A stretch of DNA of 64,000 nucleotides, from NCBI GenBank assembly GCA_951213105.1, contig OX578133.1, positions 140,671,313 through 140,735,312 on the forward strand. Reading direction: 5' to 3'. Both the position numbers and the translations under genes were made by a program. Below the pieces are notes generated by a model. It worked only from the letters and a program-made list of their open reading frames with translations. It had not been told where the DNA came from and ran no database searches. Positions 1 through 10,416 of this stretch are shown here, in pieces (position 1 is the first letter of the stretch; each line of letters begins with the position of its first letter). The stretch comes from Amaurobius ferox. Lineage: Eukaryota > Arthropoda > Arachnida > Araneae > Amaurobiidae.

Positions 1-1458
1 GTGGCAATATCTCCTATGCCAGAGTTCCGTTTTATTTAAAACCTCAGAAACCGAACAACTTGGTTTATCATTAACTTTTCCTTTTGACCTTGACTTCACC
101 TCAGAGTTATGTTTACTTTTATTTACACTAGGCAAATTTTTCATTTTGTTAATACTGTTTTTCTTATTTAGGGGTTTTTTACCTTTTTTAGAATCTTTAT
201 CCCTATCCTGATCCTTTCTTCTAGTTTTACGGTCTTCGATATTGTTATTTACAGTCTGAACTTCGTATTGAGGTTTTAAAAAATATAAGCCTTCTTTTCG
301 TTTAGCATAGAAGTATTTTTTCCCCTTTGGAGTGTTAAACCACAATACCCCATTAGCCCCTTTAAATGTATACCCCTGTTCCTCAAGAACAGATGCAGCT
401 AATAAGTTTTGTCTTAACTTAGGCGAAAACATTACATCAGACAAAACAATATCACTTCTTACGTTCTTAAACTGAACAAACATTTTGACCGTACCGATAG
501 CCTCAACTGGGCTCTCAATATCACCCACTGCTAGCGACATAGATGCACCTTTGCTTTCCTTAAATTTTGAGAACAGATTAATGTTATTGCAAAAGTGCCG
601 CGTAGCAGCGGTGTCAATTACCCAGCTGAGTCTATCGCTAGGATCCTGCACAGTATTTGCTTCAATTCTAGCTGATGAATACAATTCTATTATATTTGAG
701 CTAGACTTAAGAGTAGGGCAATTTCTCTTTAAATGACCAGCCTTCTTACAAAAATAACAAGGTCCTATGACCTTTTTAACTGGTTTAACATTTTTAAACA
801 CATTGTTATTTTTACATTTAACTTTTACATTACTTTGAGACAAGAATACAGATGAATTCTGACATACATGGTTTCTGTCACTACGGAGTTGCCGGATACG
901 TCCTTCTTCTTCGAACAATTCATGTTGGATTTTCTCCAAAGTGAAATCCTTGTCCTTCCACCGGTAGATTTGCTGGACCATCCCTTGAAAGTCGTCCGAG
1001 AGGTATCTAATGGCCTGGAATGCCACATAGACACTTTCCACCGGGTGTTTAACGTCCTTCAATTTGGCGACCGCTTTCTTTAAACGCGTGCAGAAGATAT
1101 CCACAGGTTCATCTGGCTCCGGGCGCAGGCTGAAGAAGTCATCCAGTAAGTGCACTAGGTTGGCGCGAGTCGGCGCTTCGAAGTGCGTTTTTAACTTATC
1201 CCACGCATCTGCCGGATCGTTGTTAATGTCTATTAACTCTTGGTAGTCAGATGAAACACTCTGGAACAGGATCGCTAACGTGCGGTCCTTTCTGCGCATG
1301 TGTTCTTCATAATCACGCCGTGACGTCTTATCATCCACTGGTAACGCTGTTCGGTCTACAAATCCGAAACAGCCCTCTCCTTTCAAAGCGAATGAAACTT
1401 CATTCCTCCATGTGACGGAATTGTCTCTCGTCAATGCACTAATTTTATTTGCCTCCAT
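1..1458 (-). CDS. Copia Gag-Pol polyprotein, N-terminal part (partial)
   Basis: Starts at the ATG complementary to 1456..1458, the same start as the complete copy. Translating by eye I find no stop or frameshift down to position 1, about 486 codons. Domains in order: UBN2/retrotran_gag-type Gag, a CCHC zinc knuckle (CYFCKKAGH...C) near residue 233, an aspartic protease with DTAATRH (the DTAA variant known from Tnt1-type elements), a lysine-rich linker, and the beginning of the integrase HHCC domain (ELWHRRYCH). The protein would package element RNA and process and integrate its cDNA. Integrase core, RT and RNase H lie outside the window. Unlike its neighbour, this copy shows no lesion in the visible part. 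Confidence 0.88.
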   Translation of the reverse strand, partial: MEANKISALTRDNSVTWRNEVSFALKGEGCFGFVDRTALPVDDKTSRRDYEEHMRRKDRTLAILFQSVSSDYQELIDINNDPADAWDKLKTHFEAPTRANLVHLLDDFFSLRPEPDEPVDIFCTRLKKAVAKLKDVKHPVESVYVAFQAIRYLSDDFQGMVQQIYRWKDKDFTLEKIQHELFEEEGRIRQLRSDRNHVCQNSSVFLSQSNVKVKCKNNNVFKNVKPVKKVIGPCYFCKKAGHLKRNCPTLKSSSNIIELYSSARIEANTVQDPSDRLSWVIDTAATRHFCNNINLFSKFKESKGASMSLAVGDIESPVEAIGTVKMFVQFKNVRSDIVLSDVMFSPKLRQNLLAASVLEEQGYTFKGANGVLWFNTPKGKKYFYAKRKEGLYFLKPQYEVQTVNNNIEDRKTRRKDQDRDKDSKKGKKPLNKKNSINKMKNLPSVNKSKHNSEVKSRSKGKVNDKPSCSVSEVLNKTELWHRRYCH

Positions 1459-1609
1459 GGCAAGGTGGCCTTTTGGAACTGAACCGAACAGTTTTTTTTT
1501 GTTTATGCTTTCGTCGACATGCAAATGGCGCCGTCCGTGGCCCCCGTCGACAGGATTCTTTGCTGGAACACTAACACTTCTGAATTTTTTTACGTTGTTA
1601 TGGGGAGCA

Positions 1610-1623
1610 CTGGGCCCATAACC
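1610..1623 (-). other. Primer-binding site matching internal initiator tRNA-Met
   Basis: Immediately inside the LTR the minus strand reads GGTTATGGGCCCAG. This is the complement of the anticodon stem-loop region of eukaryotic initiator tRNA-Met (CTGGGCCCATAACC), not of a tRNA 3' end. Drosophila copia is known to prime from such a half-tRNA. The match is seen in the sequence; its use as primer is inferred. Confidence 0.75.
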
Positions 1624-2586
1624 TGTTGGCATATATATAATATAATTAAAATTTAAAGGTCAATTAGAAGCTGGTAATAGAAGAACGATGAGGTACGAAA
1701 TTCTAGTTGCACAACTTCGTTGAAAATTAAGCAGTGTTGCAGCTATAACAACGTCAAATGGTAGTTGTAGAAATACAAGTAGCTGTAGAGGTGTTAAAAG
1801 AGAACAGTTCCAGTTTAGTTCAAAATCACTTTTATTGAAGAGTGAATCCGTTGCATTTGCTTACAATATATTTTAAGAAAACAGTAAAGCAAATCAAAGC
1901 ATACTATGTACAAAAACATGAGCTCTACAGCTCATTCGTAGGTTTCAGTAAAAGTTCCATGCTTAGACACGTTTCTGTTTTAAGCAGTATTTACACGAGT
2001 AAGTAGAATAAAACATTTCAACTTACGTAACCACGTGCAATTTCCGACGCCACCACTAGCTGGGCACACGCTATGGCAAAAACTTTTACCTTCCCGGATT
2101 AACACTATATAAAGTCCACAACACGGAAAACATGGTCTCCATCACTGAGAACCACAAAAACTACTTAGTTTAATTTAAACATCCGCGTCAACCGATAAAC
2201 ATTTATCGTAACCTTCGACTACATAGAACAAGACTTTATGTAGATCCGTCTGCCCGATCTAGATCCTTCTAGATCCTTCCGTCGATCAAATCAATTTGCT
2301 GATCGAACCGTGATCTGCCTGAGATCAATCCGTTCTACCTTAAACCAGAAAAGTGTCTAGCCTTTATATCCGAAGATGGGTGCGTTCCGGAACATAACCG
2401 TTGCCGGCAACGCCCTCTGGATATGCAAAACAGGATGCGTGAGCGGCGAGAAAGGTGATTTGCATGATAAGCCCAGTTTTGTCCACATCGCGATTCGTTC
2501 ACGAGAACGGAAAAATCATTTTAAATAATGACGTCACGCTCCCGCGAAATGAGAATCGCGACGTAAACAAAACCAAGTTTCCAACA
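1624..2586 (-). repeat. Copia 5' LTR (left copy)
   Basis: 963 bp, TG...CA on either strand, and homologous along its whole length to 10431..11432. The minus strand starts TGTTGGAAACTTGG and carries a TATA-like ATATAAAG in the first quarter and an AATAAA-type signal farther on. It differs from the other LTRs by many substitutions and small indels, so it belongs to an older insertion or a different subfamily. Confidence 0.88.
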
Positions 2587-4160
2587 GGTCTTTCGTGCCC
2601 CCTTTAGATACTCATTGAGGGGCTTTTGCGTATGCGCTGCATGGGGTAGGTGTCTCTGATAAAAATTCATCATGCCGAGAAATGCGCGTAAATCCTTAAT
2701 TGTTTCAGGTTGCTTGACATTCAATATCGCTTGTACTTATCGGGCAAGGGTTTAGTGCCTTTAGAATTTATGAGATGGCCTAAAAATGATACCTCGGATA
2801 CTCCCAGAACGCATTTAGAAATGTTTAGGCTAATTTCGTAATTATCTAGATGTTGGAATATCTGTTTTAGATGGAGCTCGTGCTCTTCTTCAAAAACCAA
2901 AATGTCATCTAGAAAAAACCAAAATGTCATCTAAATAATCAAAACAGAAATTTAGATCCTCTAGAATTTCATCTATGAAACGTTGGAAAGTTTGAGCTGC
3001 GTTACATAATCCAAAATTAAGATAGAGAAACTCGTATAGGCCAAATGGTGTCATTATTGCCGTTTTAGGAATGTCAGGTTCGTAAACTGGAATGGCGTGA
3101 TATATGCGAAAAATATCTAGTTTAGAAAATACTCGTTTGCCATTTAGAGCGTTCGAAAAATCTAAAATGTTCCTTATCGGATAATGGTCAGGTAAAGACA
3201 CCTGATTTAAACGACGATAATCTCCTATGCAGCAAATTTCGCCGGAACCTTTAGGCACTACGTGGAGGGGCGACGATCAATTTGATTTAGACTGCCGGCA
3301 GATCCTGCGCTCTAGCATAAATTCAAATTTCTTCTTTGTAGATTCGGACAGCTGCAGATGTAATCGTCTGGGTCATGCATAAACTGGTGGTCCTGAAGTT
3401 TCGATATAATGTACCGTCTTATGTTTTACATTTTTGAATTTAGGAGTTGGGTTAGCAATATCTGGGTATTGTCGAAGAATTTGGTGGAAACGCGTGTCGC
3501 CTGAAATCAATTTGATTTCAGTAACGCTACCTTTCTTTAATTTGCCTGGTATGTGCAACTTTGTATTGGAATCTATTAGTTTCTTTTGTTTTAGATCCAC
3601 AAGAAGCCCAAATTCTTTCAAAACATCTGCCCCGATAATGGTTTGGGATAGAGATGCGATGACAAATTCCCAGCGAAATGTGCGTCTTAGACCTAAATCT
3701 ATATCTACTAATTTTGTTCCGAAAGTTTGGATTTTCGAGTTACTTGCCGAGAAAAGTTCCAACGAAGATGGTTGAAGTTTTTTATTTAGCGGTTTTGGTA
3801 TAATTGAAATGTCGCTACCAGTGTCAATTAAAAACTTGCAATTTGTTTTTCGGTCATATACATGGAGTCTACTAGCAGGATCTATTTTAATTTCCAGTCA
3901 TTCCTATGTTTGGAATGACAGGCTTTACAAGTTTTTTTTGGTCGGCAAATTTGCAAGGGGTATGGTATTTATATGCTTCTTTACCGAAAAGTTTATGGTA
4001 GAAGCAAAAATCGCTATTCCTTCCTATGTCGTTTCCCTTGTCATGATTTCTGAAAGATCGTGCGTCATTACGCGACTTTGAGCGTGGTCTATTATCACGA
4101 AATTGATCTCTTCAGTATGATCTTGATCTAGATAGGCGCTCGATCTGGGAGGCTAAGTCA
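2587..4160 (-). pseudogene. Ty3/gypsy pol (gag end, protease, RT), interrupted
   Basis: Continuation of the gypsy element whose gag is at 11433..12021. The complete copia at 4161..11432 lies between the two parts. From the 5' side: the end of Gag with a CxYHxxFGxxAxxx..PC finger near 3940..3990, in which the usual third cysteine appears replaced; the protease active site DTGSD at 3811..3825; then RT with QVSLPDHYPIRNI, the FGLCNAAQTFQRF block and YLDD. A 22-bp tandem duplication (2891..2933) repeats the codons around YLDD and shifts the frame. There are also stop codons before and after the protease segment. The fragment ends at FLGMMNFYQRH...LNEYLKGA, where the left copia LTR begins. Clearly non-functional; RNase H and integrase are not in the window. 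Confidence 0.87.
2891..2933 (-). repeat. 22-bp tandem duplication in the RT active site
   Basis: The segment around 2891..2911 is repeated at 2913..2933 with a period of 22. On the minus strand it duplicates the LDDILVF codons of the RT catalytic motif. Because 22 is not a multiple of three, it breaks the frame. Confidence 0.85.
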
Positions 4161-5468
4161 TGACGGAATTATGTATCATATCCGTAAGTTATATATTGAA
4201 AATTAACGTATAATTAAATTTCTGATGAAGCTGGTGATAGAATAACTATGAGCCACGAAATTCTGGTTCCACAACTTCGTTGAAAATTTAAAACAGAGTG
4301 TTGCAGCTATAACAAACGTTAGATAGTAGTTGTTGTTGAGACCCAGACCGTCCGACCTACCAGAAAGGTGTAAGGTAACTGTTGGACGGCCGGGATGTGC
4401 CACCCAATTTAGACCGGAACCCAGTGGGGGAGGCATCCACAGGGACCGTACCCTCCTTCCCCTACCACCAACCTCTCGGAAGGACTTACGAACCCACATG
4501 TTTAACGTGATCATACTCCGCGTGAACACGGCGGCAGTTTTGGCAGCGGCTGGAATCGAACCCGGGCCTACCGAGTGCAACTCCAGCGCGCTAACCAATG
4601 GGCTACCGCGCCCCCGTTAGATAGTAGTTGTAGGAATACAAGTAGCAGTAGAAGTGTTAAATGAGAACAGTTCCAGTTTAAATCAAAATCACTTTTATTG
4701 AAGAGTGAATCCATTGTATTTGCTTACAATATATATCATGAGAACAGGTAAGCAAAACACTAAAGCATACTATTTACAAAACATGAGCACTACAGCTCAT
4801 ATGAAGGTTTTTCAGTGTAAGTTCCATGCCTAGACACGTTTCTGGTTTAAGTATTATTTACACAAGTAAGTGGAATAAAAGCATTTCACACGTACGTGAC
4901 CACGTGCACTTTCCGACGCCACCACTAGCTGGGCACACGCTATGGCAAAAACTTTAAACTTTCCGGATCAGCACTATAAAGTCCACAACACGGGAAACAT
5001 GGTCTCCTTAACTGAGAACCATCAAAACTACTAAGTTTAGTTTAAATATCCGCGTTCACCGATAAACACTTTATCGAAACTTTCGACAACATCGAAACAT
5101 GACTTTACGAAGATCCGTCTGCCCGATCTAGATCCTTCTAGATCCTTCCATCGATCAGTATATCGATCGAATGACTAACCGGTCTAATGACCAAAGCGAT
5201 CTCACTTAAAAGCGATCTCACTTAAAACCAGAAAAGTGTCTAGCCTTTATATCCGAAGATGGGTGCGTTCCGGAACATAACCGTTGCCGGCAACGCCCTC
5301 TGGATATGCAAAACAGGATGCGTGAGCGGCGAGAAAGGTGATTTGCATGATCAGCCAAGTTTTGTCCACATCGCGATTCGTTCACGAGAACGGAATAATC
5401 ATTTTAAAAATGACGTCACGCTCCCGCGAAACGAGAATCGCGATGTAAACAAAACCAAGTTTCTAACA
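4161..5468 (-). repeat. Copia 3' LTR containing a SINE
   Basis: 1308 bp, starting TGACGGAATT and ending TTTCTAACA on the plus strand, like the 1002-bp 5' LTR. The length difference is explained by the SINE with its 15-bp duplication (298 bp) and 8 bases that are missing from the other LTR. Confidence 0.94.
4318..4630 (-). mobile_element. tRNA-derived SINE with 15-bp TSD
   Basis: An insertion at 4333..4615 flanked by gttagatagtagttg (4318..4332 and 4616..4630); the empty site is present once in the other LTR. Read on the minus strand it begins GGGGGCGCGGTAGCCC and has a tRNA-like A box (4591..4605) and a near-perfect B box GGTTCGATTCC (4552..4562), so RNA polymerase III could transcribe it. 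The body is unrelated to tRNA. The tail ends GGTCTGGGTCTCAACAA and has no poly(A). The same tail motif occurs at 23811..23873, so this is a family. It is not a tRNA gene: the part after the B box does not close an acceptor stem. Confidence 0.92.
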
Positions 5469-5481
5469 ATCGGCCCCCTCA
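5469..5481 (-). other. Copia polypurine tract
   Basis: The minus strand reads GAGGGGGCCGAT directly before the 3' LTR start TGTTAG. This is the usual place and shape of a copia plus-strand primer. Confidence 0.75.
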
Positions 5482-6710
5482 TGCAAAAACACCAACTCTC
5501 GGCGCCCATGCTTTCATCCAACAAAAGGTTATTCTAAGAATCAAAGTTCTTAGTATCCTAAAAACATAATGTATGCATACACAAAATTTTATACATTAAA
5601 GAAATTTATAACACTTATAACATTTAGAAAGTGAATAGCCTTTTCTCAAAATGGCAACAATCAAATGAGTACACTTATCTATTATGCAGATCATAAGCAT
5701 TCTTTAAATTACATGTTTAAGGATAACATAGTCAAAGAAAACAGTATAACCATACTATTGCCCTTTCTTAAGTACTAGCTCATACTGAAGAAAGCTATTT
5801 CTTTACTATTTTGAAAATTTATAAACAAACATTAAGTTTAAAATTTAAAAGTCTAAAGATATCAAAAATTTTAAGCTCTAGAAAAATTTTAGGTATAGTT
5901 ATCAATTTTAATATTTAAGATTAAAAATTTAAATCTAAACATCAAAATCAAGTTGTAGAAAATTTAGTGTATAACTATGAAATTTAACATTTAAGATTAA
6001 AAATTTAAATCTAAACATCAAAATCAAATTGTAGAAAATTTAGTGTATAACTATGAAATTTAACATTTAAGATTAAAAATTTAAGTCTAAACATCAAATT
6101 CAAGTTTGTAGAAAATTTAATGTATAACTATAAAATTTAACATTTAAGATTAAAAATTTAAGTCTAAACATCAAATTCAAGTTTGTAGAAAATTTAATGT
6201 ATAACTATGAAATTTAACATTTAAGATTAAAAATTTAAGTCTAAACATCAAATTCAAGTTTGTAGAAAATTTAATGTATAACTATGAAATTTAACATTTA
6301 AGATTAAAAATTTAAGTTTTATTATCTTAGCCCATGACTAGTATACACACTAAATACCCAATACAATGGCAATGATAATAAAAGATACAGAAGGTAAATA
6401 TACATATGAGATAAACACAGATTAAAAATTTTATGTTTCATGTGAATTATATCAATAATGTACATTCAGATAACATTTTATTCACATAAGCGAAAAAGCA
6501 TTATGCGTGTAGTAAAAATGGATATATATATATTTTTTTCAAGTGTAATGTGAGAAAAGTAACAGTTCATTGTCACATAACAATATATACTCAAGATACA
6601 TTTCATTTGTATCAATGAGAGAGGAATAAATTATAAAATACCCTAACCATTTATACTTTGAAAATATGAAAAAAAATTTAAAGTAAAATTTTTATTTGAA
6701 CAGTTAAATT
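5482..6710 (-). other. Copia 3' untranslated region
   Basis: About 1.2 kb of very AT-rich sequence between the RNase H stop and the polypurine tract. It holds a tandem repeat (5865..6316) and no reading frame of note. Confidence 0.7.
5865..6316. repeat. 76-77-bp tandem repeat, about six units
   Basis: The motif ATAACTATGAAATTTAACAT recurs at 5971, 6047, 6124, 6201 and 6278, a period of 76 then 77. A partial unit lies before the first. Later units are more alike than early ones, as expected of stepwise slippage. It lies inside the copia 3' UTR. Confidence 0.92.
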
Positions 6711-7530
6711 TTATATTTTAAAGATATCATTACTAAATTTTAAAACTCTATCTTTAGTCATTGGCTTCGTGAAGTAATCTGCTACGTTATCTTTAGTATT
6801 AACAAAGTTAATTTTAAAAGACTTGTTTACAACTAAGTTCCTTAAATTCCACACCCAAAAGTCTTTTGACTTTTCCCAATTCTTTGATATCAAATTCTTT
6901 ACTCAAAAGTGAAACTATATGGTCTATATCATTTTGTTGTTTAGCAAACAAAATTATGTCGTCTACGTAAATCAGCATTAATACTTTATTCTGATATGTA
7001 TAAGCACAGTTGCACCATTTAAATTTTAAAAAGTTTAATTTTTTCAAAGTGGTGTCAAGCTCTGTATACCATTCCCTTCCGCTTTGGTGAAGGCCATATA
7101 TTGCTTTCTTAAGCAAACAAACATATTGAGGCTGATTTGGATCGACATATCCATGTGGTTGTTTCAAGAAAATTTTATCATTCAACTTTGCATAAAGATA
7201 TGCGGACTTAATGTCCAGTTGAAAATGTTTCCATTTAAGCATGCAAACAAATATGGAGAAGAAAGCTCTGATTAAACTAAAATTAATCACAGGGCTAAAC
7301 ACTTCATCATATGAGTCCCCTTTTATCTGGGTATATCCTTGAGCTACTAGGCGAGCTTTGAATCGTTTAACATTTCCCCTTTCATCCTTCTTAATGGTAT
7401 AAACCCATCTACTTCCTATAATTTTTTGTTGTGAGATGGGTGCAGGCACTAAGTCCCAGACACCCCTCTCTTGCATTGTAGCTATCTCATCATCCATGGC
7501 TTCTTGCCATTTATCGGACTGGGGAGATTA
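6711..7530 (-). pseudogene. Copia reverse transcriptase with truncated RNase H
   Basis: RT of the RVT_2 type: WQEAMDDEIATM, RWVYTIK, RFKARLVAQGY, LDIKSAYL and the catalytic YVDDI are all present. The frame is shifted against the upstream Gag-integrase frame near 7505..7530, where that frame ends in TAA. After LLGVEF the sequence jumps to the very end of RNase H (INFVNTKDNVADYFTKPM), in another frame. The RT thumb and nearly all of RNase H, roughly 200 residues by comparison with the family, are therefore deleted. The stop is at 6711..6713. RT palm residues look intact, but no complete enzyme can be made. Confidence 0.9.
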
Positions 7531-10270
7531 TTGCCGATTTATAGCTCTTGGGTATCAAGATCTCAACATTGCTTGCTTCTGGTTTCCTTTTGATATCACT
7601 TACCCCCTTTTTCTCTCTAAAATTAAACATTTGCTGATCATAATGAATGTTAGCTTTTCCACAAAACTTTCTGACATCATTATGAGATCTCAGCCTTTTA
7701 TTGTCACCTTTTACTGAGTAGTAAATATCCGTCCTACTCCCATCAGGCCTAGGTACTGCTTTCCGTATCCAGTCAATATCTGAGCAGGGTGTCAGACCAG
7801 AATCAGCAGGAGAGTCCTCATCCCCACTAGATTTACTAGTGTCACGGCTCTCACCTGCTTCTTCCTCTGACACTCCTCCTAAGCATTCTGATTCCGAGTC
7901 AATCGACTGAGTAACGTTCGATTTCCTCAAGGTGATTCCTTTAGGGTAATTAGGGCCCAGGACGCCTTCCGCTGCCACTCCTTCCTCAAACCTTACATTA
8001 GAAGTTTCCTCAACTTTCTTTTTACCCGCTATATAAATCCTATAGCCTTTGGTGCTTTCGGCATATCCGACCATTATTCCTATTTGGGCTCTCATATCCA
8101 ACTTATTTCTAATTTGTTTGGCTGTGCCCACATAGGCTTTGCACCCGAAAACTTTGAGGTGAGCAACGGCTGGCTTCCTTCCATAATATAACTCGTGTGG
8201 AGTTTTGGTTTTGAACTTATGACATATTCTGTTCTTGGTGTGTGTAAAACACAAAATCGCTTCTGCCCACATTCTGTTATCAACCTTGCTTTGATCAAGC
8301 ATAGCTTTCACACAATCTAGTGCAGTCAGATTAAATCTTTCAGAAACCCCGTTCTGTTCGGGTGTATATGCATTTGACCTTTCCGATTTAATCCCCAATT
8401 TATTTAAGTATGCCTTGAACTGGTTGTGACAGAACTCCATACCATTGTCCGTACGGATACACAAAATCTTTTTGCCTAGCTGCCTTTCTTCCTTAGCTTG
8501 GAATTCTTTAAATATCTTAAACACCTCTGATTTTTGTTTCATTATATAAACAAACACTTTCCGGCTGAAGTCGTCAGTTATTGTCAAAAAGTATCTGTTT
8601 CCGCCCATTGAAGCTGTAGGTAAGGGACCACACACATCCATATGGAGTAATTGTAAAGGTTTAGTGGACCTTATCCTACCAATTGGCTTAAAAGAAATTC
8701 TCTTAGACTTTGCTAACTTACAGTGTGTACAGTTAATTTTTGCATATTTTAGTCTAGGGAGTCCATTAGCCGCGGAAACTTTACTTGTCTGATATAAATA
8801 ATCAGAGTTAATGTGGCAATATCTCCTATGCCAGAGTTCCGTTTTATTCAAAACCTCAGAAACCGCACAACTTGATTTCTCATTAACCTTTTCTTTTGAC
8901 CTCGACTTCACCTCAGAGTTACGTTTACTTTTATTTATTCCAGGCAAATTTTTCATTTTGTCAATACTGTTTTTCTTATTTAGGGGTTTTCTATCTTTCT
9001 TAGAATTTTTATCCCTACCCTGATCCTTTCCTTTAGTTTTACGGTCTTCAATATTGTTATTTGCAGTCTGAACTTCGTATTGAGGTTTTAAAAAATATAA
9101 CCCTTCTTTTCGCTTAGCATAGAAGAATTTTTCTCCCTTTGGAGTGTAAAACCACAATACCCCATTAGCCCCTTTAAAAGTATACCCCTGTTCCTCAAGA
9201 ACAGATGCGGCTAATAAGTTTCGTCTTAACTTAGGCGAAAACATTACATCAGACAAAACAATATTACTTCTTATGTTCTGAAACTGAACATACATTTTGA
9301 CCGTACCGATAGCCTCAACTGGGCTCTCAATATCACCCACTGCTAGCGACATAGATGCACCTTTGCTTTCCTTAAATTTTGAAAATAAATTAATATCATT
9401 GCAAAAGTGCCGCGTAGCAGCGGTGTCAATTACCCAGCTGAGTCTATCGCTAGGATTCTGCACAGTATTAGCTTCAACTCTAGCAGATGAATACAATTCA
9501 ATTATATTTGAGCTAGACTTAAGAATAGGGCAATTATTCTTTAAATGACCAGCCTTCTTACAAAAATAACATGGTCCTATGACCCTTTTAACTGGTTTAA
9601 CACTTTTAAACACTTTGTTATTTTTACACTTTACATTTACATTACTCTGAGACAAGAATACAGATGAATTTTGACTTACATTGTTTCTATCACTACGGAG
9701 TTGCCGGATACGTCCTTCTTCCGCAGACAATTCATGTTGGATTTTCTCCAAAGTGAAATCTTTGTCCTCCCATCTGTAGATTAGCTGAACTATTCCCTGG
9801 AAGTCATCAGAGAGGTATCTTATGGCCTGGAATGCCACATAGACGCTTTCCACCGGGTGCTTGACGTCCTTCAATTTGGCGACCGCCTTCTTCAAACGCG
9901 TACAGAAGATATCCACCGGTTCATCTGGCTCCGGACGTAGGCTGAAGAACTCATCCAGTAAACGCACCAGGTTGGCGCGAGTCGGCGCGTCGAAGTGCGT
10001 TTTTAACTTATCCCACGCATCTGCCGGATCGTTGTTAATGTCAATTAACTCTTGGTAATCAGATGAAACATTTTGGAACAGGATCGCTAACACGCGGTCC
10101 TTTCTGCGCATGTGATCTTCATAATCACGGCGTGATGTTTTTTCATCCACCGGTAACGCTGTTCGGTCTACAAATCCGAAACAGCCCTCTCCTTTTAGAG
10201 CGAATGAAACTTCATTCCTCCAAGTGACGTAATTGTCTCTAGTTAATGCAGTAATTTTATTTGCCTCCAT
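7511..10270 (-). CDS. Copia Gag-protease-integrase polyprotein
   Basis: 919 codons, uninterrupted, starting 160 bp inside the 5' LTR. Gag occupies about residues 1-220. A CCHC knuckle CYFCKKAGHLKNNC lies at about 234-247. The protease active site DTAATRH is near 282; alanine replaces the usual glycine, as in Tnt1. A long Lys/Ser-rich linker follows. The integrase HHCC domain (LWHRRYCH...CTHC) starts near 482. The DDE core has D in MDVCGPL (~545), D in RTDNGMEF (~606) and E in PEQNGVSERF (~641), followed by the GKKVEETSNVRF region typical of copia. The end of the frame, just before RT, is a frameshift. It would act in cytoplasmic virus-like particles and, through integrase, in the nucleus. Confidence 0.93.
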   Translation of the reverse strand: MEANKITALTRDNYVTWRNEVSFALKGEGCFGFVDRTALPVDEKTSRRDYEDHMRRKDRVLAILFQNVSSDYQELIDINNDPADAWDKLKTHFDAPTRANLVRLLDEFFSLRPEPDEPVDIFCTRLKKAVAKLKDVKHPVESVYVAFQAIRYLSDDFQGIVQLIYRWEDKDFTLEKIQHELSAEEGRIRQLRSDRNNVSQNSSVFLSQSNVNVKCKNNKVFKSVKPVKRVIGPCYFCKKAGHLKNNCPILKSSSNIIELYSSARVEANTVQNPSDRLSWVIDTAATRHFCNDINLFSKFKESKGASMSLAVGDIESPVEAIGTVKMYVQFQNIRSNIVLSDVMFSPKLRRNLLAASVLEEQGYTFKGANGVLWFYTPKGEKFFYAKRKEGLYFLKPQYEVQTANNNIEDRKTKGKDQGRDKNSKKDRKPLNKKNSIDKMKNLPGINKSKRNSEVKSRSKEKVNEKSSCAVSEVLNKTELWHRRYCHINSDYLYQTSKVSAANGLPRLKYAKINCTHCKLAKSKRISFKPIGRIRSTKPLQLLHMDVCGPLPTASMGGNRYFLTITDDFSRKVFVYIMKQKSEVFKIFKEFQAKEERQLGKKILCIRTDNGMEFCHNQFKAYLNKLGIKSERSNAYTPEQNGVSERFNLTALDCVKAMLDQSKVDNRMWAEAILCFTHTKNRICHKFKTKTPHELYYGRKPAVAHLKVFGCKAYVGTAKQIRNKLDMRAQIGIMVGYAESTKGYRIYIAGKKKVEETSNVRFEEGVAAEGVLGPNYPKGITLRKSNVTQSIDSESECLGGVSEEEAGESRDTSKSSGDEDSPADSGLTPCSDIDWIRKAVPRPDGSRTDIYYSVKGDNKRLRSHNDVRKFCGKANIHYDQQMFNFREKKGVSDIKRKPEASNVEILIPKSYKSAIISPVR

Positions 10271-10416
10271 GGCAAGGTGGCCTTTTGGAACTGAGCTGAA
10301 CAGTTGTTTTGTTTACACTTTTGTCGACATGCAAATGGCGCCGTCCGCGGCCCCCGTCGACAGGATTCGTTGGAACTCTAACACTTCTAAATTTTTAACG
10401 TTGTTATGGGGAGCAC

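Larger units (their letters stand above)
1..2586 (-). mobile_element. Ty1/copia element, 5' part (runs off left edge)
   Basis: A second copia copy on the minus strand: 5' LTR 2586..1624, primer-binding site, short leader, then a Gag-protease-integrase frame that is still open at position 1. It is clearly the same family as the complete element at 4161..11432 but visibly diverged along both LTR and coding region, so it is a separate insertion or subfamily. It sits in the reverse-transcriptase/RNase H region of the interrupted gypsy element. The 5-bp target duplication should be ggtct (2587..2591), but its partner is outside the window. Confidence 0.9.

Noticed and set aside
4333..4615. A tRNA gene
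   Set aside because: Only the 5' tRNA-like part with A and B boxes is present; the acceptor stem is not closed and the sequence continues into an unrelated SINE body.
4330..4620. Open frames on both strands over the SINE
   Set aside because: They are shadows of a pol III-type SINE with A and B boxes and target duplications; no protein similarity.
5865..6316. A CRISPR array
   Set aside because: The units are contiguous head-to-tail without unique spacers and lie in a eukaryotic retrotransposon.
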